Part shown: positions 1-5,266 of the stretch, piece by piece | Layout of the letters: every line of letters starts with the position of its first letter | Numbering within the stretch: the stretch's first letter is position 1 | DNA from: Candidatus Iainarchaeum sp. | GTDB taxonomy: Archaea; Iainarchaeota; Iainarchaeia; Iainarchaeales; JAAZKV01 | Direction of reading: 5' to 3' | Assembly (NCBI GenBank): GCA_028690725.1 | Contig: JAQVAR010000050.1 | Span: forward strand, 1 to 5,266 | DNA length: 5,266 bases | Translations under genes and position numbers: made by a program | The notes under the pieces: model-generated | Seen by the model: only the letters and a program-made list of their open reading frames with translations | Database searches by the model: none | Told to the model about the DNA's origin: nothing

Positions 1-464
1 GCGGAGCAATAGACCAATTAAATGAACACGCTCAAAAATTAAATGTAAAAGTAATAAAACAACAATATGGCGCTGACCCAGCAGCAGTAGCATTTGATGC
101 TATTAAAAGTGCTGAAGCAAATAAAAACGATGTAATACTAATTGATACCGCAGGAAGACAAGAAACAAACAAAAATTTAATGGAAGAATTAAAAAAAATA
201 GAAAGAATAGTAAAACCAAATTTAAAAATTTATGTTGGAGAAGCATACACTGGGCAAGGCTTATTAGAAATGGCTCGAGAATTTGACGAAAAAATAGGAA
301 TAGATTGTTTTATTTTGACAAAAATTGATACTGACGCAAAAGGTGGAACAACAATATCACTATTATATAGAACAAAAAAACCAATTATTTTTATTGGAAC
401 AGGACAAGAATACGAAGATTTTAAAGAATTTGAACCAGAATTTATTTTAAAAAGAATAATATGA
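1..464 (+). CDS. ftsY: Signal recognition particle receptor FtsY, C-terminal part (5' end outside window)
   Basis: FtsY is the SRP receptor, a membrane-associated GTPase that pairs with SRP54 and hands ribosome-nascent chain complexes to the Sec translocon. The frame is open from base 3 and gives 153 residues, ending in TGA at 462-464. The visible part starts just after the G2 motif with AIDQL and continues with the FtsY-typical KQQYGADPAAVAFDAI (about 19-34), the G3 motif DTAGR (48-52), LMEELKKI, a GEAYTGQ segment, the G4 motif TKID (106-109) followed by DAKGG, and the closing loop PIIFIGTGQEYEDF. The GTGQ-YEDF ending and the Y-G-A-D-P motif identify FtsY rather than SRP54. The N domain and P-loop lie upstream of the window. 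The internal ATG at 180 is not a start, because the conserved GTPase sequence continues upstream of it. No frameshift or missing key residue is seen. srp54, its partner gene, lies at the other end of the window in the same orientation. Confidence 0.96.
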   Translation, partial: GAIDQLNEHAQKLNVKVIKQQYGADPAAVAFDAIKSAEANKNDVILIDTAGRQETNKNLMEELKKIERIVKPNLKIYVGEAYTGQGLLEMAREFDEKIGIDCFILTKIDTDAKGGTTISLLYRTKKPIIFIGTGQEYEDFKEFEPEFILKRII

Positions 465-560
465 AAACAAAAAAAAAATAAATTTAACCCAAATAAAATT
501 AAATATTATTTTAACAAATAAAAATAATTTGTATATTAATTAGTTTTTAAAAAAATTATT
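465..560. other. Convergent intergenic gap, AT-rich
   Basis: This 96-base stretch lies between the 3' ends of ftsY (+) and the surface protein gene (-). It is almost entirely A and T, with an A10 run at 469-478 and a T5-A7 block at 544-555. No open frame of note and no RNA gene is visible. It probably holds the transcription ends of both genes. Confidence 0.6.
544..555. terminator. Possible bidirectional T-tract terminator
   Basis: The plus strand reads five T followed by seven A, so each strand offers a T tract just after a coding region: T7 on the minus strand 5 bases past the surface protein stop, and T5 on the plus strand about 80 bases past the ftsY stop. The A10 run at 469-478 gives a second, longer T tract on the minus strand. 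Archaeal RNA polymerase is known to terminate at T-rich tracts without a strong hairpin. In such AT-rich DNA T runs are common, so the call is tentative. Confidence 0.35.
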
Positions 561-2021
561 TTAATTTTCCCAATACAATTTTGGAAAATCGTTAATTTGT
601 TCAACCCAAATATTCTCAAAATCCCAATTAGACAAAAAAGGTTCTCTTGAAGATAAATCTCCTTTAAAATAATCCACATCTCCATTAGTATCATCTATTT
701 TTACACAATTATTATTTCCATTATAATAACAATTAGAAGCTAGATCACCAATATTATCAAACCAATAAGCATTTGAAATAAGGTTTGGCCCACCCCCACA
801 ATCACAAATTCTTCCCAACACACCACCATATTTATTTATTCCATTTCCATTTATTGTTCCTGTCGCAAAAGAATTAATTACTGACCCCCCATTTAATTCA
901 CCAGTTATTCCACCAGCAAGCCCCTCATTATTTCCCAAATAATTTCCAGCATAAACATTTACTGTTGAATACGAATTAGTTGCAACACCATTACCACCAG
1001 TTAACCCCCCAACATAAGCATCTCTTGCAACAATATTACCAGTAGTATAAGAATTTGTAATAAACGAATTTACATTTGCCCCACCAACTAACCCCCCTAC
1101 TCCAACATAACCAAGAACATTAAGATTCTTTGAATAACTTGTTGAAATATTACTATCAGTTAAAAACCCAGCAAAACTTCCTGTAGCCCAATGAGAATAA
1201 TATCCAATTATATTTGCATCTACCAAACCTAAATCCAAAATTTGTGCTTGATTTAAAACACTAAACAAACCAACCCCATTTGAACCAGAATCTGTTCTAT
1301 TAATATATAACCCAATTATTTCATGTTTATTTCCATCAAAGGTACCCGTAAAATCTCCAACATCAAAACCAATTGGAACAAAACCAATATCGGTTTGATA
1401 AGCAGAACATTCAGAAACAAGCATATTAATATCATTATTTAAAATGTAATTCCAATCTAAATTAATCCTCATTTTATTTAGATCATCACAATTACAAATT
1501 GTGTGTGGTTCAATATCACTCCAACAAGAAGAATAAAAAGTTAAATTTGAATCTAAAATAGTTAAATTTCTTACACCAGTATTACTATTATTATTACTAA
1601 CATCACTACAACTTATACTCCAATTATGATCCCCAACATTAAGAGTTCTATTAAAGGAATAATTTGAATCATTTAATGGATTAGAAATTCCTAAACCATT
1701 AACAATAGAGTCAATTATAATATTACAATCTTTAATTGAACCACTATCATCAGTTACTTTGAAATTAAAATCAATTATTAAATTAGTTGTTGAATACAAA
1801 TCGATTGGAGAAAATAAAGTAATAATTGGAGGAATATCATCAATAGGAATTATTGGATCAATAAAACCATCTGGTTTTATTAAAATTAATTCAGGAACAC
1901 AATCAACAACAACACTTGTTGAAAATTGTTTTTCCAAACCATATTTTGAATCATAAAAAATTGTAACATCACAAAGAATAGTTTTTCCCTCAAAACCATC
2001 ACAAGAACAATTATTACCCAA
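561..2021 (-). CDS. Surface adhesin-like protein with Ig-like domain and GLUG beta-helix repeats (C-terminal piece of a frameshifted gene)
   Basis: This frame encodes 486 residues if counted from TTG at 2021. It is open only back to TGA at 2043-2045, has no ATG near its start, no Shine-Dalgarno and no signal peptide, although its content is clearly extracellular. It therefore looks like the continuation of the pilin-like frame at 2027-2374, displaced by one base. In order it shows a Cys-rich module (C5, C7, C17, C41) with GLEKQF; an Ig-like domain at about 63-155 starting at PPIITLFSP, with a likely C99-C138 disulfide; a linker with C166, C176, C178 and C205; FVPIG and FTGTFDGN at about 214-231; a GLUG-type beta-helix at about 249-420 (GGLVGG, GGLTGG, NSYTTG, NSYSTV, NSFATG); and a C-terminal tail ending FPKLYWEN. 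Roughly ten N-x-S/T sequons and 14 cysteines fit a glycosylated, disulfide-stabilised surface protein. The ligand is unknown. Adhesion or cell-cell contact is inferred from the domain types. No C-terminal membrane anchor is seen. Confidence 0.8.
   Translation of the reverse strand: MGNNCSCDGFEGKTILCDVTIFYDSKYGLEKQFSTSVVVDCVPELILIKPDGFIDPIIPIDDIPPIITLFSPIDLYSTTNLIIDFNFKVTDDSGSIKDCNIIIDSIVNGLGISNPLNDSNYSFNRTLNVGDHNWSISCSDVSNNNSNTGVRNLTILDSNLTFYSSCWSDIEPHTICNCDDLNKMRINLDWNYILNNDINMLVSECSAYQTDIGFVPIGFDVGDFTGTFDGNKHEIIGLYINRTDSGSNGVGLFSVLNQAQILDLGLVDANIIGYYSHWATGSFAGFLTDSNISTSYSKNLNVLGYVGVGGLVGGANVNSFITNSYTTGNIVARDAYVGGLTGGNGVATNSYSTVNVYAGNYLGNNEGLAGGITGELNGGSVINSFATGTINGNGINKYGGVLGRICDCGGGPNLISNAYWFDNIGDLASNCYYNGNNNCVKIDDTNGDVDYFKGDLSSREPFLSNWDFENIWVEQINDFPKLYWEN
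762..1277 (-). repeat. GLUG-type tandem protein repeats
   Basis: Residues 249-420 of the surface protein form degenerate repeats of about 30-32 residues. The clearest units are 305-335, 336-367, 368-397 and 398-420, each opening with a Y/L-x-G-G-x-x-G motif (GGLVGG, YVGGLTGG, LAGGITGE, YGGVLGR) and followed about 12-14 residues later by N-S-Y/F-x-T. Two less regular units precede them at about 249-304. The DNA is only locally similar, for example the CCACCA...AACCCCCC patches near 994 and 1081 on the plus strand. These are therefore old, diverged protein repeats, not recent DNA duplications. GLUG repeats are known from secreted adhesins and proteases and are expected to fold as a right-handed beta-helix. 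Confidence 0.7.
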
Positions 2022-2026
2022 ATTAT

Positions 2027-2045
2027 TTAAACTAAAAAGTTTTCA
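2027..2045 (-). other. Frameshift junction in the surface protein gene
   Basis: The pilin-like frame ends in TAA at 2027-2029, and the downstream frame is open from just after TGA at 2043-2045. Both frames are therefore open together only over about 13 bases, which contain C followed by T5 on the minus strand (T5 at 2034-2038). Restoring one T joins the parts as ...GAENFFSLNNLGNNCSC..., giving one 604-residue protein that starts with the class III signal peptide. The downstream frame lies -1 relative to the upstream one. The cause may be a sequencing or assembly homopolymer error, a real mutation, or slipped-strand phase variation. The sequence alone cannot separate these. Confidence 0.75.
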
Positions 2046-2374
2046 GCACCTTGAATTAAAACAGTATCAGGATAATCAATAATAGAATCATTAACACTTA
2101 AACTAGTAATAGTTAAAGATTCACCAGAATTATTTAAAAAATTAATTGAACCATTGCCATCATTGTCAATAACAACCTCACTAATACTAATAACCCCAGT
2201 AGAAGAGCCAATTTTTTTAGTGGTTGAAGAAATACCTTGTGCATCATCAAAAAAATTAGTTGTTAAAGAAACAACAGCTAAACCAATAATAACAATGACC
2301 CCTATTGTAACCAAATATTCTATTGTACCCTGAGCAACAGAACTATTTTTAAATTTTATATCTATAATAATCAC
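2027..2374 (-). CDS. Class III signal peptide (archaellin/pilin-like) protein, N-terminal piece of the frameshifted surface protein
   Basis: This frame encodes 115 residues. It begins at GTG 2372-2374, the only usable start, because an in-frame TAA lies directly upstream. It opens with a short n-region carrying K7 and K9. A class III (archaellin/pilin-like) processing motif follows: A14 then QGTIEYL at 15-21, with cleavage expected before Q15 by a type IV prepilin-like peptidase of the EppA/FlaK/PibD family. A hydrophobic helix runs to about residue 38. The rest is a small beta-rich domain with IDNDGNGSINFLNNSGESLTI, a pattern of short pilin-like archaeal surface proteins. After cleavage the helix would anchor or assemble the protein at the cell surface. 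As annotated the product ends at ENFLV. The following frame supplies the Cys-rich module that would be expected next, so this is probably the start of one longer adhesin and not a free pilin. No Shine-Dalgarno precedes it; a TATA-like box does. Confidence 0.85.
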   Translation of the reverse strand: MIIIDIKFKNSSVAQGTIEYLVTIGVIVIIGLAVVSLTTNFFDDAQGISSTTKKIGSSTGVISISEVVIDNDGNGSINFLNNSGESLTITSLSVNDSIIDYPDTVLIQGAENFLV

Positions 2375-2403
2375 TTAAATAATAGAAAGTAGGGTACAAA
2401 CTA

Positions 2404-2413
2404 CTATATATAA
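2404..2413 (-). promoter_or_regulatory. TATA-like box A for the surface protein gene
   Basis: The minus strand reads TTATATATAG here, close to the archaeal box A consensus and centred about 34 bases upstream of the GTG start. With the usual spacing of about 25 bases, transcription would begin near 2383 and leave a leader of about 10 bases. This agrees with the lack of a Shine-Dalgarno site. It lies in the 44-base gap behind htpX, so the surface gene can be transcribed apart from lemA-htpX. Confidence 0.55.
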
Positions 2414-2418
2414 TAATA

Positions 2419-3342
2419 TTAATTAATTTTTATCCCTTTCAAAGCATTGATTCTATCATTAATATTAGGGTGTGTAGAAAACAAATTTTTCAAAAAAATT
2501 TTTTGACCCTTCAAAGGATTAGAAATATATAAGTGAGCAGTTGCCTTGTTAGCAGAAACCAACAAATTAGTGTCCTTCGAAATTAATTCTAAAGCAGATG
2601 CCAAACCAACAGGATTTCTAGTCATTTCTACAGCAGAAGCATCAGCAACAAATTCTCTCTTCCTAGAAATAGCAAGAGTAATCATTTTAGCAACTAAAGG
2701 AGTAATAATTGCAAGAATAATAGAAACAACAATCACTATTATAATTAAACCCCCAGAATTTTTTGAATTACTTCTATTACTAATAGAACCAAACAAAAAC
2801 ATCCTAAACATTAAATCAGATAGAAGAACAGTAATACCAACAAGAACAGTTGCGAGAGTCATTGTCCTAACATCAAAATTTTTTATATGACTTAACTCGT
2901 GAGCAATCACTCCTTGTAATTGTTCCCTATTAAGTTTTTCCAAACAACCCATAGTAACACAAACAACAGCATGATTAGGATCACGACCAGTAGCAAAAGC
3001 ATTAATTGAAGGATCTTTCATTACAAAAACGCGTGGCATTGGCAAACCAGAAGCCAAACACAATTCTTCAACAATATTGTATAATTGTTTAAATTGTTCT
3101 TTAGGCGCTTCTTTCGCACCAGCAATAGAAGTAACAATTTTATCAGAATTATAATAAGAAATTATAGCAAAAAGTATTGTTAAAAAACCAAAAATAGAAA
3201 AAAATAATATGAAACCAGCGCCAAAATAAATATCTAAAACAAAAGATAATACTAATGAAAGAAAACCTATTAACAAAAAAAACATTAAAAACAAAACATA
3301 AGTCATTTTTTTATTATGAGAAATTTGCTTATAAAAATCCAT
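2419..3342 (-). CDS. htpX: HtpX-family membrane zinc metalloprotease (M48B)
   Basis: HtpX is an integral membrane zinc endopeptidase; bacterial members cleave damaged or misfolded membrane proteins with the active site facing the cytoplasm. The protein is 307 residues, close to the usual 280-300. Two membrane segments lie near the N-terminus (about 14-36 and 41-63). The zinc site HELSH is at 148-152, with H148 and H152 as ligands and E149 catalytic. Two more hydrophobic segments follow at about 161-184 and 198-225, then REFVADASA at 229-237, where E230 is the third zinc ligand. NAFATG (114-119) and STHPNINDRINAL near the C-terminus (289-301) are family signatures. All catalytic residues are present, so it should be active. 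The ATG at 3342 is the first possible start after an in-frame TAA, and a GGTG Shine-Dalgarno stands 6 bases upstream. lemA lies 54 bases upstream on the same strand. The lemA-htpX pair is common in bacteria and archaea and suggests a shared operon. Confidence 0.96.
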   Translation of the reverse strand: MDFYKQISHNKKMTYVLFLMFFLLIGFLSLVLSFVLDIYFGAGFILFFSIFGFLTILFAIISYYNSDKIVTSIAGAKEAPKEQFKQLYNIVEELCLASGLPMPRVFVMKDPSINAFATGRDPNHAVVCVTMGCLEKLNREQLQGVIAHELSHIKNFDVRTMTLATVLVGITVLLSDLMFRMFLFGSISNRSNSKNSGGLIIIVIVVSIILAIITPLVAKMITLAISRKREFVADASAVEMTRNPVGLASALELISKDTNLLVSANKATAHLYISNPLKGQKIFLKNLFSTHPNINDRINALKGIKIN

Positions 3343-3348
3343 TTAAAA

Positions 3349-3352
3349 CACC
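3349..3352 (-). promoter_or_regulatory. Ribosome binding site of htpX
   Basis: The minus strand reads GGTG, matching the core of the archaeal anti-Shine-Dalgarno (GGTGAT), 6 bases before the htpX ATG. It directly follows a run of four T7 tracts. Confidence 0.6.
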
Positions 3353-3392
3353 AAAAAAATAAAAAAATTCAGAAAAAAATAAGTTAAAAAAA
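3353..3392 (-). terminator. Four T7 tracts between lemA and htpX; possible leaky terminator
   Basis: Four runs of exactly seven T occur on the minus strand, at 3386-3392, 3373-3379, 3361-3367 and 3353-3359. They fill most of the 54-base gap after the lemA stop and end just before the htpX ribosome binding site. T-rich tracts are the known intrinsic termination signal of archaeal RNA polymerase, so they could lower htpX transcription relative to lemA. No strong hairpin is seen. In AT-rich DNA this could also be composition alone. Confidence 0.35.
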
Positions 3393-3396
3393 TTAT

Positions 3397-3972
3397 TTAC
3401 TTATTTAAATCTGAAAAATCAACTTTAACATTTTTTCTTTCAGAGGGTTCTGCTTCAAAAAACTCTCTACTTTTATTTCTACCAAACATATTAGCAACAA
3501 TTTTTGTTGGGAACTGCAAAATCATCGCATTCCAATTCATTACCATATCATTATAAAATTGTCTAGCAAAAGAAACTTTGTTCTCAGTACTAGATAATTC
3601 TTCTTGTAATGCCTTAAAATTTTCATTAGCTTTCAAAGTAGGATATGCTTCAGCAACAGCAAAAACACTTTTCAAAGCACCCTCAAGTAAATTTTCGCCC
3701 TTAGCAGCTTGTTTAGGAGTTTTCGCAGAAAGAATTGCTGTCCTCGCATTAGTAATATCAGTAAGAACTTTTTTTTCAAATTTAGCATAACCCTTAACAG
3801 TTTCAATCAAATTAGGTATTAAATCAGCTCTCCTTTTCAATTGAACATCAATTTGAGCCCAAGCATTTTCAACTCTTTTTTCCACAGAAATTAAGGAATT
3901 ATAAGTAAAAACTAACCAGAGAGCTAACAATATAAAAACTAAAATTAATATTCCAAAAATAATCACAAACAC
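3397..3972 (-). CDS. lemA: LemA family membrane protein
   Basis: LemA proteins are small membrane-anchored helical proteins of unsettled function, often encoded beside HtpX. This one has 191 residues, the normal family length. A single hydrophobic segment spans about 2-24 and is followed by the family signature: VENAWAQIDVQLKRRADLIP at 34-53 and then NLIETVKGYAKFE (54-66). The rest is mainly amphipathic helix, with ARTAILSAKT, a LKSVFAVAEAYPTLKANENF stretch, and SFARQFYNDMVMNWN near 134-148, ending with a short charged tail. Most of the protein would therefore sit on one side of the membrane behind one N-terminal anchor. The start is GTG at 3970-3972, chosen because an in-frame TGA sits directly upstream and a strong AGGTGAT Shine-Dalgarno lies 4 bases before it. 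htpX follows on the same strand after 54 bases. The two genes probably share the promoter upstream of lemA and act together on membrane proteins. Confidence 0.95.
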   Translation of the reverse strand: MFVIIFGILILVFILLALWLVFTYNSLISVEKRVENAWAQIDVQLKRRADLIPNLIETVKGYAKFEKKVLTDITNARTAILSAKTPKQAAKGENLLEGALKSVFAVAEAYPTLKANENFKALQEELSSTENKVSFARQFYNDMVMNWNAMILQFPTKIVANMFGRNKSREFFEAEPSERKNVKVDFSDLNK

Positions 3973-3976
3973 TCAA

Positions 3977-3983
3977 ATCACCT
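3977..3983 (-). promoter_or_regulatory. Ribosome binding site of lemA (decides GTG start)
   Basis: The minus strand reads AGGTGAT, a seven-base match to the archaeal 16S 3' end complement, 4 bases upstream of the GTG at 3972. It fixes the non-ATG start of lemA. It is the strongest Shine-Dalgarno in the window. Confidence 0.75.
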
Positions 3984-4006
3984 TTAACATAAATAGTGAA
4001 GAAGAA

Positions 4007-4015
4007 TATTTAAAA
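4007..4015 (-). promoter_or_regulatory. TATA-like box A for lemA-htpX
   Basis: The minus strand reads TTTTAAATA, centred about 39 bases upstream of the lemA GTG. A start of transcription about 25 bases downstream (near 3986) would leave a leader of about 14 bases that just includes the Shine-Dalgarno at 3977-3983. The position fits well, but the surrounding DNA is AT-rich. Confidence 0.45.
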
Positions 4016-4034
4016 GTAATGTATTAAATGATAA

Positions 4035-4042
4035 TTTTAAAA
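4035..4042 (+). promoter_or_regulatory. TATA-like box A for srp54
   Basis: TTTTAAAA stands about 45 bases before the srp54 ATG, within the AT-rich stretch 4035-4050. Transcription would begin near 4064 and leave a leader of about 20 bases. No Shine-Dalgarno is seen in the bases just before the ATG. The lemA box lies 20-30 bases away on the other strand, so this is a compact divergent promoter region. Confidence 0.35.
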
Positions 4043-4083
4043 AAAATTTAGGATTAAAAGACTTTTCCATAAACAAAATTAAT

Positions 4084-5266
4084 ATGCTTGGAGAAAAATT
4101 AAGGAGCGCAATAGACAAAATTTCTGGGGCAGGAATAGTAAACAAAGAAATGGTAAAAGAAGTTATAAAAGAAATTCAAAGAGCCCTAATAAATTCAAAT
4201 GTTGAAATAAATACTGTTCTAGAATTATCAAAAAAAATTGAAAAAAAAGCGTTTGAAAAATCAGATGAAAAACTAAGTCAAAAAGAACATATAGTAAAAG
4301 TAATTTATGACGAATTAATAAGTATATTAGGAGGAAAAGAATATCCTGAAAACCCAAAAAGAATATTATTATGTGGTTTATTTGGGTCAGGAAAAACTAC
4401 TAACGCAGCAAAAATAGGTTTATGGTATAAAAAAAGAGGAAAAAAAGTAGGAGTAATCGCAGCAGATACTTATAGGCCAGCAGCATACGAGCAACTAGAA
4501 AACAATGCAAAAATAGCAGGCATAGATTTTTTTGGAATAAAAAAAGAAAAAAACCCAACAAAAATTATTGAAGAAGCAATGAAAAAATTTAATGAATATG
4601 ATTTAATAATTTGTGATTCAGCAGGAAGATCAGGATTAGACGAAGAACTAGTAAAAGAAATAAAAAATATTAATAATGCTTTCAAAGCAGATGAAAAATG
4701 GTTGGTTATAGGGGCAGACATTGGAAACTTAGCAAAAAAACAAGCACAAGCATTTGACAAAGCAGTAGGAATAAATGGAATAATAATAACAAAAATGGAC
4801 GGTTCAAGCAAAGGAGGAGGAGCACTAGTTGCCTGTAATGAAACAGGAGCAAAAGTTTATTTTATATCAACAGGAGAAAAAGTGAATGATTTCGAAGCAT
4901 TTGATGCTAATAGATATTTATCAAAAATAATGGGTTATGGGGATTTAGAAGGATTATTAGAAAAAGTAAAAGAAATAGAATTAGAAAATATTTCTCCAGA
5001 AGAAATATTAAAAGGAAATATTAATTTCAAAATATTTTACGAACAATTAAAAGCAACAAAAAAATTAGGGCCATTAAACAAAGTAATTGAAATGTTAGGA
5101 ATAGGAACAAAACTACCAAAAGAAGCTATGGAAATGGGACAAGAAAAAATGGACTCATTCAAAATAATAATTGATTCAATGACAGAAAAAGAAAGATTAG
5201 AACCAGAATTATTAAATAGAAGCAGAATAGAAAGAATAGCAAAAGGATCAGGAAAAAGTGTTAATG
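4084..5266 (+). CDS. srp54: Signal recognition particle subunit SRP54, cut at the window end
   Basis: SRP54 is the GTPase subunit of the signal recognition particle. It binds SRP RNA and hydrophobic signal sequences through its M domain and docks to FtsY. The frame stays open from ATG 4084 to the window end, giving 394 residues; about 50 more are expected. The N domain (1-85) opens with MLGEKLRSAIDKISG and has the family pattern IQRALINSNV. The G domain has the P-loop GLFGSGKTT (98-106), DTYRPAAYEQL (128-138), DSAGR (178-182), the G4 motif TKMDG (236-240) followed by SKGGGAL, and the closing loop STGEKVNDFEAF (262-273). The M domain (from about 312) has QLKATKKLGPL, a finger-loop region near 336-356, DSMTEKE, and the RNA-binding signature SRIERIAKGSG (380-390). 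Oddities are F100 in place of the usual P-loop Gln, DSAGR instead of DTAGR, and IGN where most members have GQ. The visible M domain holds only about five Met. All Lys/Thr residues of the P-loop and the TKxD motif are intact, so it should bind GTP. Confidence 0.96.
   Translation, partial: MLGEKLRSAIDKISGAGIVNKEMVKEVIKEIQRALINSNVEINTVLELSKKIEKKAFEKSDEKLSQKEHIVKVIYDELISILGGKEYPENPKRILLCGLFGSGKTTNAAKIGLWYKKRGKKVGVIAADTYRPAAYEQLENNAKIAGIDFFGIKKEKNPTKIIEEAMKKFNEYDLIICDSAGRSGLDEELVKEIKNINNAFKADEKWLVIGADIGNLAKKQAQAFDKAVGINGIIITKMDGSSKGGGALVACNETGAKVYFISTGEKVNDFEAFDANRYLSKIMGYGDLEGLLEKVKEIELENISPEEILKGNINFKIFYEQLKATKKLGPLNKVIEMLGIGTKLPKEAMEMGQEKMDSFKIIIDSMTEKERLEPELLNRSRIERIAKGSGKSVN

Noticed and set aside
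1759..1956. Plus-strand open frame of 65 codons inside the surface protein gene
   Set aside because: It lies opposite a coherent minus-strand Ig-like domain and resembles no family. It is a shadow of low-complexity AT-rich coding DNA.
2027..2045. Programmed -1 ribosomal frameshift at C-TTT-TTA
   Set aside because: The site resembles a slippery heptamer, but the first base is C instead of T, so re-pairing would be poor. No stimulatory structure is evident. A missing T in the tract is simpler.
2546..2890. Plus-strand open frame of 114 codons opposite htpX
   Set aside because: htpX on the other strand has full catalytic motifs and family signatures; this frame is its antisense shadow.
3578..3790. 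Plus-strand open frame of 70 codons opposite lemA
   Set aside because: It is antisense to the conserved LemA coding sequence, with no start signal or recognisable motif.
3973..3990. Five-codon ATG mini-ORF directly before lemA, in the same frame and ended by TGA
   Set aside because: It overlaps the strong Shine-Dalgarno and likely begins upstream of the transcript start. TGA works as a stop elsewhere in the window, so it is not an N-terminal extension of LemA.
4163..4811. Two minus-strand open frames (4163-4357 and 4470-4811) within srp54
   Set aside because: Both are opposite conserved SRP54 N and G domains. Their hydrophobic look comes from reverse-complementing A-rich codons.
1..5266. 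CRISPR array, tRNA or rRNA genes, insertion sequences, defence genes
   Set aside because: No spaced direct repeats, cloverleaf, rRNA sequence, transposase or nuclease motif was seen on either strand. All longer stretches are explained by the five gene loci.

Overview
The window is strongly AT-rich and reads as a piece of an archaeal chromosome, most likely from a DPANN-type lineage such as Pacearchaeota or Woesearchaeota. The support is the archaeal-style SRP GTPases, an archaellin/pilin-like class III signal peptide (Q-G-T-I-E-Y) on a surface protein with GLUG repeats, Shine-Dalgarno sites of the archaeal GGTGAT kind, and TATA-like boxes about 35 bases upstream of several starts. The lineage is an inference from these family features. 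TGA is a normal stop here (end of ftsY), so the standard code applies.

Layout: bases 1-464 (+) hold the 3' part of ftsY, the SRP receptor GTPase. A 96-base convergent AT-rich gap follows. Bases 561-2374 (-) hold one secreted adhesin-like surface protein gene that the sequence as given splits into two reading frames. The upstream piece (2027-2374) carries the class III signal peptide and pilin-like stalk. The downstream piece (561-2021) carries a Cys-rich module, an Ig-like domain and a GLUG beta-helix. A single missing T in a T5 tract at 2034-2038 explains the split. Bases 2419-3342 (-) encode HtpX, a membrane zinc protease, and 3397-3972 (-) encode LemA, a membrane-anchored coiled-coil protein. 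A 111-base divergent promoter region separates lemA from srp54 (4084 to the window end, +), which encodes the SRP54 GTPase and is cut within its M domain.

Functionally the window is about the cell envelope. SRP54 and FtsY deliver nascent membrane and secreted proteins to the translocon. LemA and HtpX are membrane proteins, and HtpX is linked to membrane protein quality control. The surface protein is the kind of cargo this machinery would handle. The two SRP GTPase genes face the same way and flank a reversed block of envelope genes. No defence system, mobile element, CRISPR array or RNA gene is visible. The most interesting points are the frameshifted surface adhesin and unusual residues in the SRP54 GTPase motifs.
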